NCBI GenBank assembly: GCA_033961575.1
Contig: CM066728.1
Span: 102,624,852-102,688,851 of the forward strand
Reading direction: 5' to 3'
DNA from: Aselliscus stoliczkanus
Taxonomy: Eukaryota; Chordata; Mammalia; Chiroptera; Hipposideridae
Length of the DNA: 64,000 nt
The position numbers and the translations under genes are program-made. Positions within the stretch are counted from its first letter, which is position 1. The number at the start of each line of letters is the position of its first letter. Below the pieces are notes generated by a model. The model saw only the letters and a list, made by a program, of their open reading frames with translations. It ran no database searches and was not told the origin of the DNA. Of the stretch, positions 46,815 to 57,680 are shown piece after piece.

Positions 46815-46986
46815 AAGGAGTCCATAAACTACAACCAATGGCCCAAATCTGGTCTGCCATCTGCTGTTTAAATAAAATTTTGTTGAATCACAGCCACATC
46901 TATCTTTTACGTATATGGCTGCTTTCATGCTACAATAGCATAAGTAGTTGTGACGAAGACTGTTTGGCCTGTGAAGCCTAAAATAG
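46815..46986 (+). repeat. Second hAT copy of the 19.6-kb family, 3' truncated
   Basis: CCATAAACTACAACCAATGG, CATCTGCTGTTTAAATAAAA, TATGGCTGCTTTCATGCTAC and GGCCTGTGAAGCCTAAAATA match the family of the 211-bp element at 19,610. Similarity stops before the right terminal repeat. Confidence 0.75.
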
Positions 46987-47193
46987 AAGCTATAGGAAGA
47001 CTGACACTGGGACCCCTGAGATGGACTCATTACAGGCTGAGGGATTTATTATCAAGAGGAGATGCATGAACTGTTTGGTATCAACTTCTGGTTTCTAGAT
47101 AGTGTTATGGTAGTATGACACATTCTAGAAATGGACTATATAGGTTTATGCCCTTCCAAATAGTAATGACAAAAGGGGTTTCAGAAAGATAAG

Positions 47194-47619
47194 TGAAGGA
47201 CCAGCCGAGTGGCGCATTGGTTAAGAGTTGGCTTGGGACGCCAGCTCTGAGCAGAAGGGCCCCTGTTCGGATCCCACATGAGGGCCAGTGACGCTGCGCC
47301 CTCTACAGCTAAGATGGTGAACAACAGCTCCACCTGGAGCTGGGCTGCCAAGAGTCGCCTGCGAGGGCGTAGGCTGCAGCCCCTGCTGCAGTGGGCTGCC
47401 ATAGGCTACCATGAGCAGCCGGCATGAGCTGCCAAGAGTTGCTGTGAGCAGCTGTCCAGTGACCGGCAACCTATCTGCCTTACCCCAGAAGAGCACAATG
47501 ATAATACCAACATGGGCCAGTAAAGCAACGTCTTCCACAACTAGACTGGGGAACAAAAAGGACAGCAACTTGTCTGTTCCCCTTCCCCTCCCCCAATTCC
47601 CCAATAAAATGTTTAAAAA
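47194..47619 (+). mobile_element. Long-form tRNA-derived SINE with TSD
   Basis: Head CCAGCCGAGTGGCGC carries an insertion (GCTCTGAGCAGAAGGGC) between the anticodon arm and GTTCGGATCCC. Body and tail modules follow, ending TTCCCCAATAAAATG. AAAGATAAG flanks it at 47185-47193 and 47620-47628. The insertion is shared with copies at 6.5 kb and 55.9 kb and marks a subfamily. Confidence 0.92.
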
Positions 47620-47629
47620 AAAGATAAGG

Positions 47630-48905
47630 CATTCCATCCTTTTACAGTTACATCTCCCGCTTCATCCTATTACATTCTCTATACATCCCTCACTGCAGCC
47701 TTCTTCTTAGAATAGAATCTGAGACCTTAAGCTGCGGACTTGATACAAGTTCCTTCCTGGGTCCATAATGCTCTGCCACCTTGGTGAAGTCCTCGAAACT
47801 TCAACAGAATTGGCCACCACTCCAGAAAGCTTTCCAAGATACCCACATCCCTACCACTCCAGTGAGTTGGAGCTCCCTTTGTACCATTTAGCACAGCTCA
47901 GTTTGTACCAGATTGTTAGAATGTGTCTATATCTACTCCACCAGATATCAGTGACTGGAAGGCAGAAATACAGTGGTATGAGGTGATATATGTCATTAAG
48001 GCAATGGGCGAAAAGAAGACTTTCTCTGGAAAAGGAAGCTACGGTAGAAGCTGCCCATCCTCTTCTAAACCAAGAGGAGGCCAGATATTCCTCTTTTACT
48101 GACATCTACTCTGTGATTTTCCCTTTCAGTCAAGATTGAATCAGATGGAAGGCTGAGTCCAGGCAACCTGAATGGGATATTTTTATCCCAACAAGTACAT
48201 TTTGTGCGAAGAGGGGAGAGAGTACTGATTTTGTACTTGGGAAGAAAAATAGATCCCACTCAAATTAATTTCCTCTCCTCCGTGGTGGTTGCCATCATTC
48301 CTAAACTGATATGTCATCCTTATAGTCATTCTGGGATTGAATGGTCCAGGAGAAAGCGACTAAATTGACTATCTCAAAATGTGTGTGTGTGTGTGTTTAA
48401 TCATTTTAGATCTGGACAAATAATAGAAAGTTTAAATCCAAGACTATTTTTCTTAATAAGATAATAGAAACTAAAATAAGGAGAATGACATCACAAAATG
48501 TATTTTTACTGACCTGTATGATCTTTGTTGCCATGTACCTTATTTTTATTCCTATTTTAGTCTAATATCGAATGAGTCAATAAGGGCTAAAAATGATAGC
48601 ACTCAAAAGGCAGCTATTAAAGGATAGTTGCAGTGAAGTTAGTTCCAGTAGCAACAGCAAGTGCATTTTAATTGTTCTTTTTTTTTTTGAAAGGTGAATA
48701 AATAGATTACATTTTAGAAAGGTTTAATATTTAATATAGAGTTTACTTATAGGTTTTGAGAGAATGTTTCTTTTATAAAACACATTTCGTTCTTAGGAGT
48801 TTACTATTTCAACATCATTTATTCTGTTCACTGATTTAATCTTAGAATATGCTCTATTATTATTCTAGCAAAGAATCGTAATGCTCATTTTGATATAAAG
48901 AAAAA
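47630..48905. other. Unassigned sequence
   Basis: A (GT)8 run lies at about 48,381-48,397. No gene or other repeat recognised. Confidence 0.4.
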
Positions 48906-48911
48906 AGAGCA

Positions 48912-49012
48912 GGGCCGGCCGAGTGGCGCAGTGGTTAAGCGCTGGCTGGGGAAGCCAGCGGCCCTGGTTCGGATCCCACATAGGAGGGCCAGTGACCTGG
49001 CCCTCTAAAAAA
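48912..49012 (+). mobile_element. Short-form tRNA-derived SINE
   Basis: Head GGGCCGGCCGAGTGGCGCAG, GGTTCGGATCCC, CAGTGACCTGGCCCTC, then A-rich tail. Flanks GAAAAAAGAGC and GAAAAAGAGC form the probable TSD. Confidence 0.92.
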
Positions 49013-49024
49013 AAGAAAAAGAGC

Positions 49025-49635
49025 GTATTGTATGCAAAATTAATCCCTGAATCATCCTCTATTGAAAAGCCATCATGTTGATGTGTCAATCAGGATGTTC
49101 GTGGCTCAGCTCAGTGAAGAGAAAGCTCAGAGTCTGGGTCACAGCCAAACACGCTTTAAGGAGCCAGGAAGTACAGACACTAAATTTCCCTTTACTCAGG
49201 TATAAATGTAACGCCTATTGTTAAGCAATCTCCATTGAATTGATGTTCTTCCTTTCAACTTATTTTACTTAATCATATTGATTAGGGAAGCTTAGCACAT
49301 CAAGAGCACATTTAGAAATAATTTCATGATTAACCTTAAGGCAAAAATGTTAATGCAATATATATTGCCAAGTTTACTAACTACCTTTTAATGGGGCTTT
49401 CAGCTGTGTGATGAAGCCAGCAGCCTTCAATTAAGTGAACAGTGATCCTGAGACCAGGATTTTCAGCAAGGAATCGTCAGCTAAGTTATAGGCATTGAGA
49501 GGCAACCATTAGATGGAACCAAGCATTTCTTAGTTCTATGCCTTATGGGATAGTATTTGTGAAAAGGCTAAGCAAATTGGTCAGTTTGGAAAGTCAAAAC
49601 ACATTTACGAGGTTTGGGAAAATAACAAAAACTGA
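49025..49635. other. Unassigned, apparently single-copy sequence
   Basis: No repeat recognised. Includes AT-rich segments with TTAATGCAATATATATTGCC and TTCAATTAAGTGAAC. Conservation cannot be judged here. Confidence 0.4.
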
Positions 49636-49639
49636 TTTT

Positions 49640-49985
49640 TATTTTTACTTTTTAAAATATTTTAAAATTTATTTTCAATTACAGTTGACATCCAATATTG
49701 TTTTATATTAGTTTCAGGTATACAGTATAGTGGTTAGACCTTTATATAATTTACAAAGTGATTCTCCCAATTAGTTTAGTACCCACCTGGTACTATATAT
49801 AGTTATTAACATATCATTGACTATATTCCCTATGCTGTACTTTATATCCTCTTGACTATTTCATAACTACCAGTTTGTACTTCTTAATCCCTTTACCTTT
49901 TTCTACCATTACCCTCCACCCCTCTCCCATCTGGCAACCATCAGTTTGTCTCTGTATCTGAGTCTGTTTCTGTTATGTTTGAAAC
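49640..49985 (-). repeat. L1 3'-end fragment, reverse orientation
   Basis: TTAGTTTCAGGTATACAGTA, TATAGTTATTAACATATCAT, CTATGCTGTACTTTATATCC, CCATCTGGCAACCATCAG are a familiar reversed L1 3' UTR segment. Confidence 0.75.
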
Positions 49986-49989
49986 AAAA

Positions 49990-50485
49990 ACCGATATTTA
50001 GAATACCATTTAGCATACCATATCATTATATATTCACATTCAAAAGTTGTTATTTATTTAAGGCATAAACAGATGTACACAGGAAGTATAAATTATTAAG
50101 CTTGCAATTGTCCTTACACCTTTACAGAAAAATGTCATTAAATAGAAATGCAATTTAAAAGAGACAGCTAAAACTCATATAATTGATATTTTTTGATGAA
50201 GTAGACAGAGGTTATTTTCAGGACAGGAGTTGACTAACATCTCAAAGAAAGTAATGCTTGTGATTCATAGGTTTTATTAAGGCATAATAATACATTTAGT
50301 CTAGGACAGGGGACCATCCTGAAAGGTAATGTGTCAAAGTACCTCTGTCTTTTCCTGGAGGGTTTGCACAGGATCAGGGGGACAGTTGTTCAGATGTGAT
50401 ACTTGTCAAGGGCATATTTCTAGAGATCACGGACACTTGCACTAATACAGCATAAGATCTTTCTGATCATTATGCTTAGAGTAAC
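49990..50485. other. Unassigned AT-rich sequence
   Basis: No element recognised. Confidence 0.4.
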
Positions 50486-50489
50486 CCAG

Positions 50490-50575
50490 GAGGTGGCCCA
50501 TGTGAATCACTTAGCACAGGACTTGGCACAAAGCAGGTGCTCAAGACATTTAGCTATTATCATTATTGTCCCAGT
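50490..50575 (+). repeat. MIR/L2-type 3' end
   Basis: CACTTAGCACAGGACTTGGC and AAAGCAGGTGCTCAAGACAT match the shared MIR/L2 3' end. Confidence 0.6.
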
Positions 50576-50579
50576 AAAA

Positions 50580-51195
50580 ATAATGGCATATGAGCTTTAG
50601 ATTATCAATTTCTACCTTAAGGCATGGTCCCTTTAATGATGCTGATTTACTGTAACTTTAGACTATTGTGAGAAAGAAAATAAAAGGTGTAACATGAATA
50701 TTCTCCCTTAAGTTTGCTCAGGGAAAATAAAATTCTGTTTGGCCATTTGTTGAAATTAAAAACTCATTAAACCTGAGGTCATTTTATCCAGAAGAAATCC
50801 AAAGTGTCAAAACAAGAAATCTATTCGAGTCAGAATACTGACTTTATGTCACACTTTCACTGATAGATTATCTCTATTGTTCTAGACAAAATGTTCTAAA
50901 TGACTGTTCTAAAAATGCTACTCTCCTATGATAAAGACGCTTGTGTCCATTAACCACTATTACTGAGAGCTGACTTTGACCGTGGTAAAACTGGGCTAGG
51001 TGTTAATTTATTTACAAAGAGTTATTAAGTCCTTTTTTCTAGATGATGAAGGGACCTCAGAGTATAAGGAAGCTCTTTTCTGATTATGCCTTCCCAAGTT
51101 TAGCCCCTCCATGACAAGTTCAAGATCCCTAAGGGAGAAACAGGTTGTTTATGTTTGAGGAACTGAAAGAAGGCATCCATGGCAGGAAAAGGATT
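50580..51195. other. Unassigned sequence
   Basis: No element recognised. Confidence 0.4.
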
Positions 51196-51199
51196 CGCA

Positions 51200-51470
51200 G
51201 GAACAAGGGCGGAGAATGACATAAAATGAGGTTGAAGAGAAGTGGGCGAAAGGTTCCATCCTGTCTTATTCAACAGCCAAAGGTGAAGTGGTTCAGAAAG
51301 TCAGAATTTTAGGCAGGAAAGTAACAGGATCTTATTTTTAATTTTTCAATAGTATAAGGAAGCCAAGTTCCTTTCTATCGGGCAGCTTACATTCCAGTGG
51401 GGAGTGGGAAGTTAAGACACACGGTATACAAATAAATAATAAATAATATAGAATAGACAACCTCTATTTA
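51200..51470 (-). repeat. Possible L2 fragment, reverse orientation
   Basis: GGCAGCTTACATTCCAGTGG followed by an AAATAAATAAT tract matches the reversed L2 passage 'agcttacattctagtgggg'. The upstream part is weak. Confidence 0.45.
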
Positions 51471-51474
51471 ACCA

Positions 51475-53490
51475 AACACTTGATCAAAAGAGAGACCTGG
51501 ACTTCAGAAGTAAAAAATGAATTTGTGTTCTTATTATTGCCTTTCTAAGCTTAAAGAACCTGCTAACCAATGCAGGCAAATTATCAACGAAAACTTAGCC
51601 CCAAATGGAGGCCAGATCAACATAAAACAGCTAACCAAAATATAGCATTCATTAGACCTGGGGAGCAGGTGGGGTGCCTCATGAAAAGCACGCGAGCTAT
51701 CCAAGCCAATGTTGCACCCCTCTGTACCTGAGACAGGGAGACATGCAAACTACATGTCCCACGCTGACAAGAATTCAATATTCAATATGTCTTGCGTGAT
51801 TGCTTATTTGATTGTTACACATGGCATACAAGTGGGAAGCAAATTGGCATTCTGTCATTTCTATTTCAATAAGCTGAGAAAACATTCATCTCAAACATTC
51901 ATCTCAAAAAGAACTAAAATAAGTTACCTTTCAGCTGCAGGCCAAAAGCTGCATGGTTAATTGATACATGTCTGGAATATATTATTAGCATCTTTTATGT
52001 AGGCAAAAATACTTCCTTAAATAATAAAGTATGCTTAATGTGACTGAATTCCGTAGTAGAACACGGCACTCCTTGGTGTTATACAGAAAGGGAGAGTACT
52101 AATTTCTCCCTTTCTTGAAGAAGGTACTTCCTTTAGACAAAACTGAATGTCTGATAAAAAGCTTTATAAATGTGAAAACATTATTGTCTCTGGTATTTTA
52201 TGGAAACACAGTATTAAGAAGTGAGACATTCATGGTGCTCGAGTTTTTAAAAAACACAAAGCTTCTTAAAAATTATTTATAAAAAATTGTTTGGTGCCTG
52301 AATGGAGATAGCCTAAAGTACAGTAAATTTCAGTGGCATGAAAATCTAAAATGACAAAGAAAGGTTTGAGATAATTGATCTATTATCTCAAAGTAATGTC
52401 TCTCCCAGAATCTATTTGATAGATTTTATGGACTCTTAGAAAAATGTCCAATTTGGAAAAAGAAATTGACATGTCTGGACTACGTGTAGAAGTATTATGT
52501 CATTCACTCCTTTTCTCAGAAAAAAAGCCATTGGGACCAGAATGGTTTTTATTGAAGTGTTATCAGATTGATCAAGCCATTGGAGCACAAGTTTTCAATT
52601 GAAAAAGGAATGTGTCCAGTCTTGTTAATTAATCCAGCAGGCTCTAGATGACAAGGCGGTAAACCAGGCTCTGACCTCACAGAGGAGCCTTGATGAGAAG
52701 AAACACCCTTACCTTCTTGTCTCTGGGAAGCCATGGAAACTTCCAGGTGGAAACTTTAACCTGGTCATTTACATAATTTTCCTAAGAGGGTCATCACACT
52801 TGGTCCATACCTGTTTCCTTTAGTCTATATGAAATTCCCTTTAAATATTTACCTGTTTAAAAAGAATATCTCCATTTGCCCTTCAGCTTAAAATCACAAA
52901 AAAAGATTGCTACAGGCAAAAGAAAGCAACTACATGATGATACTTTTCTAAATGGCACAACCAAAATGCCCTCTTCTTGATATTCCAGGGTTTGAAATGG
53001 TATGTGCTACAGAATGAGTGCATGGAAATTTTTTGTCATCTAATAAAGTTCAAGGAGATATCTGGTCAGGGACACCAATCTGTAAAAAGGAGAAACCACT
53101 CTTTAATTTTGTTTGTTTTTGTCGCTAAATAAGGTGATTGTCCTAGATATGTTCAAATTTACCATCTGGCTCTCATTCCATATTCTCTTGGTTTAAAAAA
53201 ATCACTAGATCTAGGACTGCCTATTAAGGCTATTCTGATTAAGAAGAGATGGGAGGACAGATGGTAGAATTATGTAGTGGAGAAAGTGATAGGGGATAAT
53301 GAACTACTTAAAATTAATACTATGCTAGCATAGAGGCTGATAATTTTTTGGGTGGGAGCTCTAAGTTGAGTGTTATGTCTAGAAAACTTCCTATGCAAAA
53401 ATCACCACTAACAGAGGGTAAAAAAATTCCTGACAAAAATGTAAGTACATTAATGTGAAAAACCTAGTTACATGTGGATTATGATTTTTA
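51475..53490. other. Unassigned AT-rich sequence
   Basis: About 2 kb without a recognised repeat. A 13-bp direct duplication (ACATTCATCTCAA) lies at about 51,882-51,907. Open frames such as 51,709-51,960 show no domain. Confidence 0.4.
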
Positions 53491-53504
53491 TTATTGTTTG
53501 CTGT

Positions 53505-53745
53505 AGTTAGCACTTACAGAGAATTTCCGTATGAGGAATTGTAGTAATTCCATACATACCCTATGTCATTCACTTCTGAAACAACCCTAAGCATCAAATA
53601 TTCCTACTACATTTTTTTTTTTTAGACCAAGAAACTGAGACTTTGAGAGTTCCACAATTTGCCCAAGGTCAAACAGCTAATAAGTGGCCGAATGAGAGAC
53701 TCAAAGCCTGTTTGGTGTTGAAGTTTCCACTAAGCTACACAGCTT
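53505..53745 (-). repeat. MIR SINE, reverse orientation
   Basis: GACCAAGAAACTGAGACTTT, TTGCCCAAGGTCAAACAGCT, AATAAGTGGCCGAATGAG follow the reversed MIR core closely. A poly-T run (about 53,612-53,623) interrupts it. Confidence 0.8.
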
Positions 53746-53749
53746 TCCA

Positions 53750-54665
53750 TAGTCTTGAATAATTGCTAATGTGCCCAGTTCGTATTTATCTGCTTTGATC
53801 CTCCCTTCACCTTCTTATTCCCAATGTAAGCCTTCTCCTTTCACTCTTCCCTTCATACATGCCTTTACCTTGTCTGTAATTGAAGGTGCTTCTAAGTAAT
53901 AATACATCCAACATGATATCTCATTGTAGATGTCATCTCACCAATCTTTTATGTTTTCCTTCCCTGCAGTACTTCACTTGCTGTACAAAACAGCATTGAT
54001 CATTTTCTAGCCCATCTCAGTTCTGCTAGCATGCGTGATTAACACTGCCATTACCCTCAGGCTTTTTAGGATATCAATATTTGACTTACTTCACTCATCC
54101 ATTGACAGTCCGTGTTTTGAATTTATCTTTAGTTCTCCGATATATTAGATTGTAACCTATCAAGTTAAATTTCAGTGGCTTGGTGGTTTTCCCCTCAATT
54201 TGTTCCTCTGTCATTGCAGCAACTTCCAATTTAGAATCAGATTTCATTACTGTGACATTTTCACATTCTTCCAGATTGTCAATAAAGATGTTAAACCAGA
54301 CCAGATCTTCAAAGTGACCCCTTGGTTCCTATTTGTATGTTGTTTCAGGGAACCCATCCAGGAATAGCCTAGAATGAATACAAACTGTGAAATCGGATTG
54401 TAAGAAGCTTCTAAACTTGTTATCAAGGGTCAAAATAATTCCCCATGTGATAATCAAATGGAAAATGGCTGCGGATAGCAGGACTAGAGCATGAAGTAAG
54501 AACTAGAAGACATAGAAAAGACAAAACAATTTTAGTTCTGGTTGCTAGAGCTGGCATGAGGAACAAAGTGTAGCATACCTAGAATATTGTTGCTAGGTTT
54601 AAAAAAAAATTATATTTTTCCTCATATTAAGAAACGGTTAATGTCGTATTACTTTCACAGCACAG
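53750..54665. other. Mostly unassigned; possible CR1/L3 remnant
   Basis: CAGATTGTCAATAAAGATG, AGACCAGATCTTCAAAG and GTGACCCCTTGGTTCC near 54,270-54,335 weakly resemble the CR1/L3 LINE 3' region. Tentative. Confidence 0.35.
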
Positions 54666-54694
54666 GTTTGTTTTTCATCCTTTACAGAGAGTGG

Positions 54695-54809
54695 TTTTTT
54701 TTTTGTTTTGTTTTTTTAGGGCAGTGTCATTGACTCTTACATGCGGGACCCGAACCGGGGCCACTGGCCCCCAAGCCAGCACCCAACCACTGTGCCACTC
54801 GGCCGGCCC
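54695..54809 (-). mobile_element. Short-form tRNA-derived SINE with TSD
   Basis: Minus-strand head GGGCCGGCCGAGTGGCACAG, GGTTCGGGTCCC and a T-interrupted A tail. The perfect 16-nt repeat TGTTTTTCATCCTTTA lies at 54669-54684 and 54810-54825. Ten extra bases (54685-54694) separate the tail from its left TSD. Confidence 0.93.
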
Positions 54810-55148
54810 TGTTTTTCATCCTTTAAAATCATGATACCAGGAGGTGAATGTTATTTCCATTCAACGCGTAGTAGTGGTGAAGCTCATGGAGACTGGACAA
54901 AGCCAGGCTCTCTTGGGCATCAGATGAAGCTCCATTAATCTCCAAGGCTTATCTTGACAGGTGTCTGAAATTTGGCAATGCATTTAGTGACTTGGGCACA
55001 ATAAATATTTGCTTAATAAAAGTCATTTATTTATTTATTTAAAGATTTTATTGGGGAATTGGGGGAAGGGAACAGCATTGGGGAATCCAGGAAGGAGAAC
55101 AGACAAGTTGCTGTCCTTTGGTTCTTCAGTCTAGTTGTGGAGGACACT

Positions 55149-55640
55149 TGCGGGGGACCTGCCTCCGCTGACCAGGGTGCGAGAAGGTGTACACGGCGTC
55201 GGCGGTCGATAAAAGACAGAAACTGTTTGTTGCAGTAAAAGACAGAAAATGGAGAGAGATAGCTCTCCAGTTTATTTGTTGCAGGCTTTATATACAGTTT
55301 GTAGGTAGGGGATACATGCAGCATAGCAAGAAACAATGTGCATTACCTCAGTAACAAGTTGATCATTAACCTTTTACCAGAAACCTACAGGCCAGTGAAA
55401 TCCAGGGGAGTCAGCTTCTCAGGACAGTTCTTTTTCCATTAATCTTGGCAATCATCTTTCTTTTGTGTCCCTAGAAACTGGCTGTCCTCACCACATGCCT
55501 CGACAAGCAGTAAGCACCCTCCAGGTGCAGGCAGAAACAATGAAAGCAGAAACACAAGTTTATGCCTCACCAAGCATTTCACCAAGCCCACTAAAGCCAG
55601 CTTGCAAGCCCCTCAATATTGGGGACCATGGCCCTCAACA
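55149..55640 (-). mobile_element. Solo LTR of an ERV-K-like (class II) element with 6-bp TSD
   Basis: On the minus strand the LTR begins TGTTGAGGGCCATGG and ends GTCCCCCGCA, giving TG...CA termini. It is flanked by the perfect 6-bp repeat GACACT (55143-55148 and 55641-55646), a duplication size typical of class II (betaretrovirus-like) integrases. The empty SINE site in sister copies reads GGACATTGCTTCACTGG, so one copy of the 6-mer is the added duplicate. A TATA element (TATATAAAG, 55294-55286) lies about ten bases upstream of AATAAA (55276-55271). No internal viral sequence is present. Non-coding relic that inserted after the SINE. Confidence 0.9.
55271..55294 (-). promoter_or_regulatory. 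Putative LTR TATA box with closely spaced poly(A) signal
   Basis: TATATAAAG at 55294-55286 and AATAAA at 55276-55271 on the minus strand, ten bases apart. Confidence 0.6.
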
Positions 55641-55980
55641 GACACTGCTTCACTGGCCCATGTTGGTATTGTGATCATTTTGCTCTTTCTGGCTGAGGCA
55701 GTTGGTCACCGGCCGTTGGACTGCCACTCACGGCAGCTCACAGCAGCTCACTGCAGCCCACTGCAGTCCCACTGCAGTCCCACTGCAGCCTACGCCATTG
55801 TCATCGGCAACTCATGGCAGTCCAGCTCCAAGTTGAGCTTTTGTTCACCACATTAGCTGTAGAGGGCACAGCGTCACTGGCCTTCATGTGGGATCTGAAC
55901 CAGCGGCACTGCTGCTCAGAGCTCACACTCCCAAGCCAGCTCTTAACCAACTGAGCCATTCTGCCGGCCCAATAAAAGTC

Positions 55981-56125
55981 TTTTATAATGAAATCAAACT
56001 GTCATGAAAATTTAAGAGATGTGTTTTTATAAATAGACTATACCATGATCTTCTTCCCTCACCTCTCCTTTATGTCGATGGAGCATTTGACTCCTATTTA
56101 TTATGCCCGAAGTGGAGACTTCTTG
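55981..56125. other. Unassigned sequence
   Basis: A short gap between the SINE and the MLT1 LTR; nothing recognised. Confidence 0.4.
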
Positions 56126-56498
56126 TTTTAATTTGCTTGGGCTGCCATAACAAAATACTACAGACTGTGTGGCTTAAACAACAGACATTTTCTCACAGTT
56201 CTGGAGCTTGGAAGTCCAAAATCAAAGTGCTGTCAGGGTTGGTTTTTGGTGAGAGCTTTCTTCCTGGTTGCTGCCTTCTCTCTGTGTCCTCATGAGGTCT
56301 TTCCTTGGTTCCTGTGTGGAGAGTTCAGGAGTCCTCTCATCTTCTCATGAGGACACCAAGTCCTATCAGATTAGGACCCCACCCTTTGGCCTCATTTAAC
56401 CTCCCCAAAGGCCCTATTTCCAAATATAGTCACATTGAGGGTAGGGCCTTTGCGGGGGAGGGGGGAGACAGGGAGGACACACTATTCAGGTGATAACA
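56126..56498 (-). mobile_element. MLT1-type solo LTR, reverse orientation
   Basis: In plus reading: TTTGCTTGGGCTGCCATAAC, GTGTGGCTTAAACAACAGAC, TTCTCACAGTTCTGGAGC, AGTGCTGTCAGGGTTGG, CCTATCAGATTAGGACCCC, ACCTCCCCAAAGGCCC. This is the reverse complement of an MLT1 LTR. Confidence 0.88.
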
Positions 56499-56499
56499 C

Positions 56500-56850
56500 T
56501 TTCTGATGCTTCCTGTGGCCTCCAGAGTTGACAGATATTAATAATTCTGACATAGGTGTGTTCCATTTCTCCTTTACCTACCTCTCACTATTTGCTCCAG
56601 TCACAACCCCACTCCTTCAGGGCTAAAACTCAGGGTCTCTGTGTACTTCACACTCTTTATTATCACATTGCAATTGTCATTCTTTAGAAGGCCATGAGGT
56701 GGTTCATAGCCTCCGTGAGCCTGGGCTGCCACCCCTTCCTGAGCTTGTTCTGCATGGCACTGGTTACTTAAAAGGCAGCAGTCCCTGCAGGCGAACTGTG
56801 CAGCCCCTTTGGCTGCTGTACTGGCTTCTCTAGTGTCGCCTTAAAATTTT
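56500..56850. other. Unassigned sequence
   Basis: No element recognised. Confidence 0.4.
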
Positions 56851-56854
56851 TGTC

Positions 56855-57075
56855 CACCCAGAGGAAATAGAGTTCTTGCAGATGTAGTCAAGCTAAGATG
56901 TGGTCCTACTGGATTAGGGAGGGCCCTAAACCCCGTGACTGGTATCATTATAAAGAGAGGGAGACACATACACAGAGAGGAGACAGCCTTGTGAAGACAG
57001 AAAGAAAATGGAGTGATGCAGCTACGAGCCAAGGAATACCAAGGACTGTTGGCAGCCACAGTACAAAATTCATGA
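56855..57075 (+). repeat. MLT1-type LTR internal fragment
   Basis: TGCAGATGTAGTCAAGCTAA, GGGCCCTAAACCCCGTGAC, GTGATGCAGCTACGAGCCAA and AAGGACTGTTGGCAGCCAC follow the middle of a MaLR LTR; both ends are missing. Confidence 0.6.
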
Positions 57076-57168
57076 TCGATTTCTTTCCCTCCACAGGTTC
57101 CTATCCAACCCACCAGCAACACCCACTGAGGGCACTTCTAAGATGTGCCTTGAATCTGACACTTCTTT

Positions 57169-57600
57169 TTTTTTGGCGGGGGCGGGGGGAGGGAGAATTG
57201 GGGTAGGGGAACAGCGTTGGGGAATTGGGGAAGGGGAACAGACAAGTTGCTGTCCTTTTGTTCTTCAGTCTAGTTGTGGAGGACATTGCTTCACTGGCCC
57301 ATGTTCGTATCGTCATTGCGCTCTTCCCGGATGAGGCAGATCGGTCGCCGGCCTCTGGATGGTCGCTCACCGTGGCTATTGGCAGCTCACGCTGGCTGCC
57401 GGCCACTCACTGTAGCCCATGGCAGCCCACTGCAGCAGGGGCTGCAGCCCACTCCATCACCGGGGCTCACAGCCCAGCTCCAGGTGGAGCTGTTGTTAGT
57501 TGTAGAGGGCAGTGTCACTGGCCCTCATATGCGGGATCTGAACCGGGGCCGCTGGCATCCCAAAACCAGCTCTTAACTAATGCGCCACTCGGCCGGCCCC
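57169..57600 (-). mobile_element. Long-form tRNA-derived SINE with TSD
   Basis: Minus-strand head GGGGCCGGCCGAGTGGCGC, GTTCAGATCCC, full body and tail. The tail end is altered: a G-rich (plus-strand) patch GGCGGGGGCGGGGGG replaces the usual AATAAAATC next to the poly-A. Flanking repeats TGACACTTCTTT (57157-57168) and TGACCACTTCTTT (57601-57613) are an aged TSD. Confidence 0.92.
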
Positions 57601-57680
57601 TGACCACTTCTTTCCGTCTCTATTCCTGTTGACCTCACCTAAGCCATTGGCAGCTTTCACTTAAGCTATTGTGATAGTTT

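Larger units (their letters stand above)
55025..55970 (-). mobile_element. Long-form tRNA-derived SINE split by a solo LTR
   Basis: The tail half (55,025-55,148, with ATTCCCCAATAAAATC read on the minus strand) and the body/head half (55,641-55,970) belong to one long SINE. The 10-nt repeat AATAAAAGTC flanks the whole (55015-55024 and 55971-55980). The body has an expanded CTGCAG/CAGCTCAC tandem region at about 55,725-55,790. A 492-bp LTR plus a 6-bp duplication separates the halves. Confidence 0.92.

Noticed and set aside
47221..47637. 138-codon antisense frame and its overlaps
   Set aside because: It is the antisense of a long SINE with its GC-rich body; no conserved domain.
55025..55980. 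Full provirus
   Set aside because: Only a single LTR is present, with TSDs on both sides and no internal region.
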